64,000 bases of DNA, taken from contig CAYVHO010000006.1 in NCBI GenBank assembly GCA_964451325.1, positions 141,767 through 205,766 on the forward strand, written 5' to 3'. Under the pieces are notes generated by a model. The model saw nothing but the letters and a program-made list of their open reading frames with translations. It was not told where the DNA came from and did no database searches. Made by a program: the position numbers and the translations under genes. Shown here piece by piece: positions 7,639 through 16,278 of this stretch. Origin of the DNA: JAADHI01 sp964451325. Lineage in GTDB: Bacteria > Nitrospirota > Nitrospiria > SBBL01 > JAADHI01. The number at the start of each line of letters is the position of its first letter. Within the stretch, counting starts at the first letter, position 1.

Positions 7639-7669
7639 TCCCTTAGTAAAAAGTAAAGTAGTCCCTTAG
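7626..7669 (+). repeat. 21-bp direct repeat spanning the thiC stop and thi4 leader
   Basis: The same 21-bp sequence occurs at 7626-7646 and 7649-7669. The first copy contains the thiC stop codon; the end of the second provides the TTAGGAG ribosome site for thi4. It is a short tandem duplication of the intergenic junction. Confidence 0.9.
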
Positions 7670-7679
7670 GAGTAAAACA

Positions 7680-8480
7680 ATGGAAACACGTGAAATTGCA
7701 GCAACGCATGAAGCGGAAATCACGCGTGCCATCATGCGAGAGTGGCAGGCAAGCTTTGATCAGATGATTTCCTCCGATGTTTTGATTATCGGCTCAGGCC
7801 CCTCAGGGCTGGTTTGTGGGACAGAACTTGCCAAATCTGGTCTCAATGTCGTCATCATTGAGCAGATGAATCACTTGGGCGGCGGTTTTTGGAATGGCGG
7901 CTACCTCATGAACAAAGCCACGATAGCGCACCCCGCACAGGAAATTTTAGAAGCGCTGGGTGTGCCTTGTAAAAAAATCACAGATGATATGAGCATTGTT
8001 GATCCACCCCATGCCACCGGGAAATTGGTGGGAGCGGCTTATGACGCCGGGGTTAAGGTCTTGAATATGACCAAGGTTGTTGATCTAGTCATTCGTGGGG
8101 AAGGCAATCATGTCGAAGGGGTCGTTGTGAATTGGTATCCGCTCGAAGTGATGGATCATGACTTGGCCCATGTCGATCCCATCGCGCTTGAAAGCAAGAT
8201 CCTGGTGGATGCCACGGGGCATGATGCTGTTGCGCTGCAAATTTTGAGCAAACGCGGGCTTTATGACAAAGTTCCCGGAAATGGTGCGATGTGGGTGGAG
8301 CGTTCAGAGGAGATGGTCATGAAAAAAACGGGAGAAGCCTATGCCAATGTGTACATGGTCGGGCTTTCCGTTGCAGCGACCTATGGTAGCCCGCGCATGG
8401 GCCCGGCTTTCGGTTCGATGTTGCTTTCGGGTAAAAAGGGTGCAGCTTTGATTATCGATAAACTTTGTAATTTGTGTTGA
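7680..8480 (+). CDS. thi4: thiazole synthase Thi4, His-type (sulfide-dependent)
   Basis: A 266-residue FAD/NAD-binding thiamin thiazole synthase. The Rossmann motif GSGPSGLVCG is at residues 38-47 and the conserved DATGHDA at 177-183. Thi4 makes ADP-thiazole from NAD, glycine and sulfur. In the yeast suicide enzyme a Cys donates the sulfur; here the equivalent block reads AHVDPIALESK with His164, as in archaeal enzymes that use free sulfide catalytically. This is therefore probably a reusable, sulfide- and iron-dependent enzyme, suited to low-oxygen conditions. It follows thiC under the same riboswitch. The rest of the pathway (thiD, thiE) is not in the window. Confidence 0.92.
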   Translation: METREIAATHEAEITRAIMREWQASFDQMISSDVLIIGSGPSGLVCGTELAKSGLNVVIIEQMNHLGGGFWNGGYLMNKATIAHPAQEILEALGVPCKKITDDMSIVDPPHATGKLVGAAYDAGVKVLNMTKVVDLVIRGEGNHVEGVVVNWYPLEVMDHDLAHVDPIALESKILVDATGHDAVALQILSKRGLYDKVPGNGAMWVERSEEMVMKKTGEAYANVYMVGLSVAATYGSPRMGPAFGSMLLSGKKGAALIIDKLCNLC

Positions 8481-8496
8481 ATGAACCTTCCATTCT

Positions 8497-8575
8497 CGTC
8501 ATTCCGGCAATTTTTAAGCCGGAATCCAAGTCATTTTTAATCATGGATTCCCGATAAAAATATTCGAGAATGACG
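8497..8575. repeat. palindromic intergenic repeat (nested stems)
   Basis: Outer arms CGTCATTC (8497-8504) and GAATGACG (8568-8575) enclose a second stem ATTCCGGC/GCCGGAAT (8501-8508 and 8518-8525) and a third GAATCCA/TGGATTC (8522-8528 and 8544-8550). The arrangement resembles the small MITE-like repeats with CATTCC...GGAATCCA...TGGATTCCCG modules that are scattered between genes in many bacteria. It may also end the thiC-thi4 transcript. Confidence 0.6.
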
Positions 8576-8640
8576 GAAAGAAAATAAAACAACTACATTA
8601 GATTTATGAACATAATACTTTAATAAAAAAGGAAAATATT

Positions 8641-8925
8641 ATGCCAAAAGCAAAAGCACGACATATTTTGACAAAAACTTCAGAAGAATGTGAAGTTTTG
8701 AAAAACAAGATCAATGCTGGCGAATGTGATTTTGCATCCGCAGCAAAATCACACTCGACCTGTCCTTCTGGTCAGAAGGGTGGCGATTTGGGTGAGTTTG
8801 GCCCAGGACAGATGGTGAAAGAATTTAATGATGTTGTTTTTTCAGAAGCAGTCAACGAGGTCCACGGCCCCATCAAAACACAGTTCGGTTATCATCTCAT
8901 CGAAGTGACCAGCCGCACCGACTAA
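8641..8925 (+). CDS. ppiC: parvulin peptidyl-prolyl isomerase PpiC
   Basis: A 94-residue stand-alone parvulin, the same size as E. coli PpiC. The domain runs the whole length: KARHILTK, then CPSGQKGGDLGEFGPGQMV, and the closing QFGYHLIEV. It has no signal sequence, so it is a cytoplasmic prolyl isomerase assisting protein folding. It is monocistronic, between the palindromic repeat and the tRNA-Phe gene. The upstream AAAAAAGGAAAATATT gives a usable ribosome site. Confidence 0.93.
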   Translation: MPKAKARHILTKTSEECEVLKNKINAGECDFASAAKSHSTCPSGQKGGDLGEFGPGQMVKEFNDVVFSEAVNEVHGPIKTQFGYHLIEVTSRTD

Positions 8926-8998
8926 ACGAAACAAACAAGATAAAGACTGATCTAAGAGATCGACGTAAAAAATGCCTTGCGAATGAACTTCTTCGCAC

Positions 8999-9027
8999 TT
9001 GACAATGCCTAAGCCGTTTGTTACTTT
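8999..9027 (+). promoter_or_regulatory. tRNA-Phe promoter
   Basis: TTGACA (8999-9004) with TACTTT (9022-9027) after a 17-nt spacer, 10 nt before the tRNA 5' end. Confidence 0.65.
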
Positions 9028-9037
9028 CTGCGCCGTT

Positions 9038-9113
9038 GCCGAGATAGCTCAGTCGGCAGAGCAGAGGCCTGAAAAGCCTTGTGTCGGCGGTTCGATTCCG
9101 CCTCTCGGCACCA
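9038..9113 (+). tRNA. tRNA-Phe (anticodon GAA)
   Basis: A 76-nt cloverleaf with encoded CCA. The acceptor stem GCCGAGA pairs with TCTCGGC, the D arm is TAGCTCAGTCGGCAGAGC, the anticodon GAA lies at 9071-9073 in loop CTGAAAA, and the T arm contains GGTTCGATTCC. Apart from a hairpin near 9124-9172 (TCCTCTTG with CAAGAGGA) the following 220 bp carry nothing I recognise. Confidence 0.97.
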
Positions 9114-9338
9114 CTTCCCGTACTTCCTCTTGTCCCAAAAGATTGCCGATGAGGGCAAGAGGATGCGGGAACATCTCTTATAAATATTCTCTGGCGATTT
9201 TCTTTCCTCCCTCTATCTATAACCTAAACACGCTGAGGCCTCGCATTCTGTGGGCCGATATTGTATGGATTTTCTGTGAGGTGATGAAACCTTATTCCAG
9301 GCTGAGCGCACTGTTATCTGGCATAATAATGAAATGAG

Positions 9339-11348
9339 GTGTTCTCAGTTATGCTTCAGTGGATTGACTCTCATAAAAACAAACAATATTCTTCACTTAT
9401 AAGTCTATACGTCCCCCTTTTTTTCTCAGGAATCGTTGGAATTTACGCTAAGGCCTCACTAATGGGGGAGTACTGGCTTTCTATTGCGAGACTACTCGGG
9501 AAAGACGCTCTTCCTTTTCAGATGAAGCTGAGCTATTTCTCTCTTGACCTTCTTGTAAATTTCTTTTTATTGCCTTGTATTCTGATCGCCTTCTCATGTT
9601 TGTTTTCAAGAAAAAGGGCTTTGGTGATCGCAACATTGATTTCTTGTTTGCTCATTATTTTTTATTTTATTCAATTTCGCGTGCAAGATGAGGTGGGCCA
9701 ATACGCATCATCGACACTATTATACGAGGCATTTCTCTTTGCGATAAAGAATCCGGACTTGGCAAGCGGCTATGTCAACAAAATGCGGTCATCAAACTAT
9801 TGTTTATCTTATTTGCAACAGTGTCTTGCTCGGTCATTCTTTCTATGGCGGATGGACAGGAATGGCTAAGGCGCATCGGAAAGCTTGCTCAATGCGTGTT
9901 CGTGAGCCTAGGGGGTGTATCTTTGCTGCTTGCTTCATTCTTTTATCCAGAGAAGTCGAGTGGTTTGTATCAATCTGTTGCTCATAAAATCCTACAAGTC
10001 ACCATTTCCGAAGCATCTTCACCCATCGATAAAAATACCAGCCTAGATAAAAGCCTTTCCACTTTTAGGGATTTAACAAAAACACCTCACGAGATCACAA
10101 ACAAAGCCATTTTTGCATCAGAAAAGGGTTCAAATGTTCTGTACTTTGTTTTGGAAACAGGGCCAGCGGATGTTTTACATGATGAGGGTTACGAGTTAAT
10201 CCCTCAAGAATTAAGACAAAATTCACTGATCGCCGAGAAACACCACACAACTTATCCGTATACGAGCGATTCAATTTTCTCACTATTATCTGGTCTTTAC
10301 CCGGAAGGAAGACGGCGAGTGGTGGAGAATGGTGGGTTTCAGCATCGTGGTGTATTTGAACAGCTTAGGGATAAAGGGTATGAGACCGGAGCCTATATGC
10401 CACAGATATACAATGCGGAAGTTGATGAAAAAATGTTACACCAATTTGGCTTTAATCAGCTATTTGTTTCTAAACGGAACACAATAAAAACAAAAACGTT
10501 TATCTTGGCAAAAAATGCCACATTGCATACAAGTTCAAGCCTTTTTAAGGATAGCCCATATTTTGAACAAGATCGCGTGGATGAGTTTAAGACGGCATTT
10601 ATATGCCCTTGAGAAGATGAAGTCAGACATGCGCTCCACAATTAGGGCCGGGGGAAAGTTTGCACACATCTATTTACCCCAAATAGGACACGGTACTTGG
10701 TTTAAAATAGGCCATGCATCCAAGCAAAAAGAATATGGGCGAGCATTAATGAAACTACAATCTACTTGGTTAAGAGATGTTGTTTTGATGCTAAAAAATG
10801 AAGGAGAATTGAGTAACACCCTTATTGTTTTAACCTCCGATCATGGCGTGAGGACAAAGGCCGAGGATGCCGCTTTTGAGGTCGGGACGATGAACAGTTA
10901 CTCATTCCGTATTCCCTTAGTCCTTTATTCCCCTTCTGGATTTGAGAAGCCCCTTATCGTCAAAAAATTAACCTCCCATATTGATATCGGGTCAAGCATG
11001 TTATTGCTTTTAGGCTTACAACCTGGGCTTGGAGTCACTGAAGGCATTCCTTTATGGGAGCCATCGCCAGACTGCCGCGTTTATTTTTTTAGTACGGACT
11101 ATGGCGGGGCAGAAGGTTTTTATGATGGTCAGTTTTTTATGAACAATGTGATTACTGACATACAGTACAGAGATCCGCTTATGAAATTCTCTAACACTGA
11201 CTCAATTTTATTCAAGCCGGAGGAGAAATCTTTTGTGCTCAATGGCTTAGATGAATTTCGCGCCCAACATCGGAGCATCATGTTTGCGTTATTAATGATA
11301 GGGTATAGCGAACCTGGAAAGAGGGACAATCGTTCAAGTGATCGCTGA
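9339..11348 (+). pseudogene. LTA-synthase/phosphoethanolamine-transferase-like sulfatase-fold gene, two frameshifts
   Basis: Three overlapping frames together make one membrane-bound sulfatase-superfamily protein of about 660 residues. Part 1 (from ATG 9351 to about 9784) has four transmembrane helices. Part 2 (about 9785 to 10590) continues with a further helix, the metal-binding NVLYFVLETG block and the nucleophile-region YPYTSDSIFSLLSG. Part 3 (about 10590 to 11348) has the second metal site LTSDHGVR. The first break is at the A-run 9780-9784, where one extra A would restore GYVNKNAVIKLLF. The second is between 10590 and 10610. The intact family transfers polar head groups to lipid or glycan. 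It is either a true pseudogene or an assembly with homopolymer errors. Confidence 0.75.
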
Positions 11349-11539
11349 AAGAAGTGGACCCCAGAGTTGAAAGAGGGAGAATTCGTAAGACGCATCACGT
11401 CAAGATCGGCCCTCTGCCCTAAGTGACGCCTCTGATTGTTTGGGTGAGGCAATCGCAAATCGTATCGTGATGAATTTGCCTATTCCTCCATATGGAAGTC
11501 TTGTGGCGTGGCTCCTTCCATTTTGGGGATAGGATCGAA

Positions 11540-12814
11540 TCACTGTCTAAATGATAATTCTTGGGTATCCGGAAACAACGCCTTCCCTCTTTTAAGCACC
11601 TTCTGCACATGATTTACCCCAAAAAAATAGGGCAGTTGTTCGTAGTGTTCGATATCTAAAATAATAATATCGGCCTGTTTTCCCACCTCGACTGACCCCA
11701 CTTTTTCAGAAAGACCAATGGCATGCGCGGCATTGATGGTTGCGGCGGCGATGGCTTCGGCAGGTGTCATCTTAAGATTTAGCACCGCAAGGTGGATGAT
11801 TTCCTGCATGGATAAACAGGGCGATGAGCCAGGATTAAAATCTGTCGCAAGGGCTATGGCGACGCCACTGTCAATGAGTGTACGTGCGGGGGCGTGTTTA
11901 TTTGCCCCCAGAAAGTGAGAGACTGCGGGCAGTAAAACCCCGATGGTCTTGCATGCGGCGAGTTTTGCGATATCCCGTTTTTTGATGACATCCAAATGGT
12001 CTACTGAAGTGGCTTGCAGCCCCGTCGCGAGTGCCACTGCGCCCAGATCTGAAAATTGCCCCGCGTGCAGTTTGAGTTGAAAGCCCAGGGTTTTTGCAGC
12101 CTCTAATATCTGTTTTGTTTCGGAAAGGCTAAAGGCATTTTTTTCACAAAAGACATCGCAAAAGACGGCTTTATTTTTTATTTTTTTCAGACTTGCAATG
12201 ACTTCGGCGACATAAGCAGCACGATTTGAATGCGCTGTTTCTGGAACAACATGTGCACCCAGATAAGTTGCTACGATGTCCAGTGGGCTTTCTTTTTTTA
12301 AGCGTTGCATGACATTGAGTATTTTTGTTTCCTGTTTGAGGTTTAAGCCATAGCCACTTTTGATTTCGAGGGTGGTGGTGCCGTGGGCGGCCATTTTATT
12401 TAAGATCTTTTGTGCATTTTTAAAGAGTTTTTGAGGTGATGCAGTACGGGTTTGTTTGGCGGTATTTAAGATGCCGCCACCTGCTTTGAGTATTTCCAAA
12501 TAGGGGCGACCCGCAAGTTTTTGCAGCCATTCGGATTCACGACTTCCTGAAAAAACCGCGTGTGTATGTGGATCGATAAATGCGGGCATGACGACTGCGC
12601 CACCGGCATTGATTTCTTTTTTTGCCGAATATTTGCGTCGATAAGTCTGTTGATGACCGAGCCAGGCAATCTTTCCTTTTGAAACACCGATTGCAGCATT
12701 TTTGAGGACAGCGAGCTCGGAGAGCATCGCCCCGCGTTTGGCTTGAGTCGAGGCCCCCGAAAGTGTCAGCACTTCTCCGCAGTGCGTGAGGGCGAGATCA
12801 AAATGGGTTTTCAT
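11540..12814 (-). CDS. hutI: imidazolonepropionase HutI
   Basis: A 424-residue amidohydrolase that opens imidazolone propionate to N-formimino-L-glutamate, the third step of histidine degradation. The metal-binding DPHTHAVF is at residues 81-88, with further ligands expected in KLHAGQFSDLG and ATDFNPGS. GTTTLEIKSGYGL is a HutI hallmark. The C-terminal GKQADIIILD strand closes the composite beta domain. It is the last gene of the minus-strand hut region, 160 bp downstream of a small ORF. No strong ribosome site is visible before ATG 12814. Confidence 0.95.
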   Translation of the reverse strand: MKTHFDLALTHCGEVLTLSGASTQAKRGAMLSELAVLKNAAIGVSKGKIAWLGHQQTYRRKYSAKKEINAGGAVVMPAFIDPHTHAVFSGSRESEWLQKLAGRPYLEILKAGGGILNTAKQTRTASPQKLFKNAQKILNKMAAHGTTTLEIKSGYGLNLKQETKILNVMQRLKKESPLDIVATYLGAHVVPETAHSNRAAYVAEVIASLKKIKNKAVFCDVFCEKNAFSLSETKQILEAAKTLGFQLKLHAGQFSDLGAVALATGLQATSVDHLDVIKKRDIAKLAACKTIGVLLPAVSHFLGANKHAPARTLIDSGVAIALATDFNPGSSPCLSMQEIIHLAVLNLKMTPAEAIAAATINAAHAIGLSEKVGSVEVGKQADIIILDIEHYEQLPYFFGVNHVQKVLKRGKALFPDTQELSFRQ

Positions 12815-12958
12815 AAAGCAGCGCTCAAAATACCCCTGAAAGGAGGATCTAACTTTTTGAACTGGAGGGACGATTCAAAAAAAAGAGTAAAAATAGGTGG
12901 GATAGAAGATGGATATTTTTGGGAAAAAAAGGTCGATTGGCAGATCGGGATTTTTCGA

Positions 12959-12995
12959 GAAGGCACCTCCACTTTACAAAGTAAAAGTGCCTTCT
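12959..12995 (-). terminator. hairpin at the end of the small hut-region ORF
   Basis: On the minus strand GAAGGCAC and GTGCCTTC pair around an inner ACTTT/AAAGT stem, overlapping the last codons of the small ORF. No good T-run follows, so it may be a processing or attenuation hairpin rather than a full terminator. Confidence 0.35.
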
Positions 12996-13177
12996 TGTGA
13001 AGCGATAATGTCGGAAATATGAAATCTTCGCCGCAGTTCTTCCACGACAGAAGCAAAATCGGAGAGAACGGCCTTGTTGGTCCAGAGGTCTGTGGGGTTT
13101 TTGGGGTCAGGATTTGCGTCGGCCAATATATAACCTCCGGCAGCCTTTTCCAAGTAAATTTTTTCAGTCATTTTCAT
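12974..13177 (-). CDS. small hypothetical protein in the hut region
   Basis: A 67-residue protein not recognised by family. It starts MKMTEKIYLEKAAGGYILAD and is acidic in the middle, with a helical SDFASVVEELRRRF segment near residues 38-51. There is no signal peptide or Cys motif. The start is ATG 13177 because GAAAGGAAAT lies right upstream. It sits between hutU and hutI on the same strand, but a MITE separates it from hutU, so a role in histidine catabolism is not shown. Confidence 0.65.
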   Translation of the reverse strand: MKMTEKIYLEKAAGGYILADANPDPKNPTDLWTNKAVLSDFASVVEELRRRFHISDIIASQEGTFTL

Positions 13178-13300
13178 ATTTCCTTTCAAGGAATAAACGT
13201 TGTCTCAGGACTTGCTTCTTGTATAGAAAAATAGGTCTTTTTCTTTTATGCCCTGTTGGTAATTGTAAACCATAAGCGAAGGGTCGTCAAAAATAATCTA

Positions 13301-13461
13301 GGAGTCTGTCGGACTAAGGTGATCGTAGGGAGAGAAAGTCATTTTGAGTCCATTTTTTTGATCATTCGAGGCGAATATCAGAGATATTTAACGCTTATGA
13401 TCGGATAAATGGGCCAGAATGGATTTTTCGCAGTAGATTCATCCTAAGTCCGACAGGCTCC
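13301..13461. mobile_element. 161-bp MITE, copy 1
   Basis: Terminal inverted repeats GGAGTCTGTCGGACTAAGG (from 13301) and CCTAAGTCCGACAGGCTCC (to 13461) match with two mismatches. TA flanks both ends (13299-13300 and 13462-13463), as for IS630/Tc1-mariner MITEs that target TA. It encodes no protein. A second copy of identical length with similar ends lies at 62825-62985. It fills most of the gap between hutU and the small ORF; the rest of that gap shows nothing else. Confidence 0.8.
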
Positions 13462-13528
13462 TAGGGATTTGGTTGTTTTCTTAAACGATTTTAAATGGGT
13501 GTGCTCATTTTAAAAATTGAGGGCAGTT

Positions 13529-15214
13529 CTATTGTGGGATATTGATCTCTTGCTTTGCTGCGGTTTCTTTGGCTTCGGGATAACCTGCATCGACGTGGCG
13601 GGCGACGCCAATTCCTGGATCAAGGGTTAAAACGCGCTGAAGACGTTCTTCGCGTTTTTTAGTGCCATCGGCAACGATAACCATGCCCGCATGTAAGGCA
13701 TTGCCAATGCCGACCCCGCCTCCGTGGTGAAAAGAAACCCACGATGCCCCGGAGACGGCATTGAGTGCAAAATTCAACAAAGGCCAATCGGCGATGGCAT
13801 CGGAGCCATCAAGCATGTCTTCTGTTTCGCGATGAGGAGAGGCAACGGAGCCGCAATCCAAGTGATCCCGACCAATGACGATGGGGGCAGCGACCTCTTT
13901 TTTTCGCACCAGTTCATTGATGACTGCGCCAAATTTGGCCCGTTCTCCGTAACCCAGCCAGCAAATTCGAGCGGGCAATCCTGTAAAGGGGATCTTTTTT
14001 TGTGCCAAAGTAATCCAGCGTTTTAGGGCGATGTCTTTTGGAAAGGTTTCAAGCAGGGCCTTATCGATACGGTGAATATCCTTTGCATCACCAGAAAGCG
14101 CCGTCCAGCGAAAAGGGCCTTTTCCTTCACAAAAAAGCGGTCGAATATAAGCGGGAACAAAACCAGGGTATTTGAAGCTGCCGTCTTTTTTTTTGATGGG
14201 AACACCTGCCAGGTCGGCCTGGGCGCGTAGGTTGTTTCCGTAATCAAAACAGAGTGCTCCTTGATTTTGCATTGCTAAAATGGCATCGACATGCAGGCGA
14301 ATGGTGTCGAGTGACCGTTTGCGGTAAGATGCGGGATCACTCTCTCTGAGTGTGTCTAATGCTTCCAAGTCGCCAATCGGAAGGTAAGAAAGTAAGTCAT
14401 GTGCGGAAGTTTGATCGGTGACAATATCTGGAATCGCACCCCGTTTGACAAGGTCTGGAAACACCGTCCCGGCATTGCCCAGAAAGCCGATTGACAGTGG
14501 GTTTTTAGATCGAAGGGCTTCATTGACCCACAACAAGGCCTCATGCAAATCCGCAGTCATCCGGTCGCAAAACCCTTCATCTATTTTGCGTTGAATGCGT
14601 TCCGCGCGTGCTTCCACATTCAAAATCACCGCTTCGCTCATGGTCGCGGCCAAAGGTTGCGCGCCACTCATGCCGCCCATGCCTGCGGTTAAAATCCACT
14701 TGCCACTTAAAGATTCACGCTTAAATTCCTGTCGCGCGAGGGCACAAAATGTTTCGTAAGTCCCCTGTAAGATGCCTTGTGTGCCAATGTAGATCCAACT
14801 GCCTGCTGTCATTTGTCCGTACATCGTCAAACCCGCTTGGTCGAGTTTTTCAAAGTTTTCCGGTGTGGCCCAGCGGGGCACGAGATTGCTATTGGCGATG
14901 ATGACCCGTGGTGCAGCTTTGTGGGTTTTTGCGATGTAAACGGGTTTTCCGGATTGCACACAAAGTGTTTCATCGGCTTGTAGGTTTTGCAGGGCAGTGA
15001 CAATGCGATGGTATTCGCGCCAATTACGTGCGGCCCGTCCCGCACCGCCGTAAACAATCAATTTTTTCCAGTCGATGGCAACACGATCATCCAGATTATT
15101 CATCAACATGCGGAGTGCCGCTTCGGCATCCCAGGTTTGACAACTGCGTTTTTTGCCGAGTGGCGCTCGGATGGGATCTTGAGGGCGCAGCTCAGAATAG
15201 AGAGGACGTGTCAT
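13529..15214 (-). CDS. hutU: urocanate hydratase HutU
   Basis: A 561-residue NAD-containing urocanase that hydrates urocanate to imidazolone propionate. Family blocks are clear: LIVYGGAGRAARNW near residue 53, then PRVIIANSNLVPRWAT, MYGQMTAGSWIYIGTQGI, GMGGMSGAQPLAA, the active-site region ARICWLGYGERAKFG, and HHGGGVGIGNALHAG near the C-terminus. Length is normal. It starts 2 nt after the hutG stop and is surely cotranslated in the same mRNA. A MITE lies right behind its 3' end. Confidence 0.97.
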   Translation of the reverse strand: MTRPLYSELRPQDPIRAPLGKKRSCQTWDAEAALRMLMNNLDDRVAIDWKKLIVYGGAGRAARNWREYHRIVTALQNLQADETLCVQSGKPVYIAKTHKAAPRVIIANSNLVPRWATPENFEKLDQAGLTMYGQMTAGSWIYIGTQGILQGTYETFCALARQEFKRESLSGKWILTAGMGGMSGAQPLAATMSEAVILNVEARAERIQRKIDEGFCDRMTADLHEALLWVNEALRSKNPLSIGFLGNAGTVFPDLVKRGAIPDIVTDQTSAHDLLSYLPIGDLEALDTLRESDPASYRKRSLDTIRLHVDAILAMQNQGALCFDYGNNLRAQADLAGVPIKKKDGSFKYPGFVPAYIRPLFCEGKGPFRWTALSGDAKDIHRIDKALLETFPKDIALKRWITLAQKKIPFTGLPARICWLGYGERAKFGAVINELVRKKEVAAPIVIGRDHLDCGSVASPHRETEDMLDGSDAIADWPLLNFALNAVSGASWVSFHHGGGVGIGNALHAGMVIVADGTKKREERLQRVLTLDPGIGVARHVDAGYPEAKETAAKQEINIPQ

Positions 15215-15216
15215 TT

Positions 15217-16221
15217 TTATGGTCTCTTTCGACGAAATCCAATCACTTTTTCTGCGACGGTTTTTTGTTGGGCGACACCACAGGCAAAATGTAGTACGAG
15301 CGCTGCGGCCAGTCGCGCGGTTCTGCCATCGCCATCAAAAAGGGGATTGAGCTCCATTATATCAAAATAGGCGGTTTTTTCATGGAGTCCCGCAAGGTAG
15401 GCGGCCGTGGCGGCGTCTTCGGGCCTGAGTCCTTCGGGAGAGGGGGCGGAAACCCCCGGTGCAAAGGCTTCTGCGATGGCATCCAGATCGATGGAAAAAA
15501 AGAGGAATTTTGTTTGATGCGCGGCAATTTGAAGCGCCTTCTCCACGACCTGTGCCATGCCCAAACGCCGGACTTCGTTTAAAAAGAAAATACGACTCTG
15601 TTTTTGACTGAGGTATTCAAAGTGTTCCTGCGCATTGATTAAGCCGTTGATGCCGATTTCGACAAAATGTTTTCCCTGAATTTCCTCAATATTCTCAAGC
15701 ATGTTCCAAAAAGGGCTTCCGCTTGTGATATGACCATCTTTGACGGCCCGTACATCAAAATGGGCATCCAGGGTGATTCCCCCAAAGGGGCCTTGTTTTA
15801 TTTTTGCTAAACCGCGTAGCGCTGCAAAGCTGAGATCGTGACTGCCGCCAAAAATAAGGGGGGTTGCACCAAGACGCACGATTTCAGCGACAGCCTCGCT
15901 GAGTTTTTGGTGGGTATTTTCGAGGGAATCTTCATTACAAATAAGGTCGCCAAAGTCGGCGATGCACAGGGTCGACAGATCGACATCACGTTCAGCATTG
16001 TAGCTTGTGCCATAATTGTACAGGGCCGCTCGTATCGCATCCGGGCCGAGTGCCGCTCCGGGTCGTCCTCCGCCGTGTTGTACCCCAAGATCACATGGAA
16101 CCCCGAGCAGGCCGATGTCCACAGCACGGCCTGTTTCATAGGGCTGCATCAGCTTTGCGAATCGTCCGGATTTGAGGGCTTTTCCAAAGCCCTCTGATGC
16201 CCGCGTGTGCGCAATTTGCAT
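15217..16221 (-). CDS. hutG: formimidoylglutamase HutG (arginase family)
   Basis: A 334-residue ureohydrolase giving glutamate and formamide from N-formimino-glutamate. The binuclear Mn ligands are His128 (GGSHD), Asp152, His154 and Asp156 (DAHFDVR), and Asp245 and Asp247 (SIDLDAIAEAFAPGVSAPSP). The hut context favours formimidoylglutamase over arginase or agmatinase. It is the first gene of hutG-hutU. No ribosome site precedes ATG 16221; instead the -10 box ends 6 nt upstream, suggesting a leaderless mRNA. Confidence 0.92.
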   Translation of the reverse strand: MQIAHTRASEGFGKALKSGRFAKLMQPYETGRAVDIGLLGVPCDLGVQHGGGRPGAALGPDAIRAALYNYGTSYNAERDVDLSTLCIADFGDLICNEDSLENTHQKLSEAVAEIVRLGATPLIFGGSHDLSFAALRGLAKIKQGPFGGITLDAHFDVRAVKDGHITSGSPFWNMLENIEEIQGKHFVEIGINGLINAQEHFEYLSQKQSRIFFLNEVRRLGMAQVVEKALQIAAHQTKFLFFSIDLDAIAEAFAPGVSAPSPEGLRPEDAATAAYLAGLHEKTAYFDIMELNPLFDGDGRTARLAAALVLHFACGVAQQKTVAEKVIGFRRKRP

Positions 16222-16227
16222 GTTTTA

Positions 16228-16256
16228 ATTATGACAAATGCGCTGGAATGGGGCAA
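16228..16256 (-). promoter_or_regulatory. hutG promoter, apparently leaderless
   Basis: On the minus strand TTGCCC (16256-16251), a 17-nt spacer and CATAAT (16233-16228). Only 6 nt separate the -10 box from ATG 16221, so transcription would begin at or next to the start codon. Confidence 0.6.
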
Positions 16257-16278
16257 GTCAGAGTGGATTAGGGTTCTT

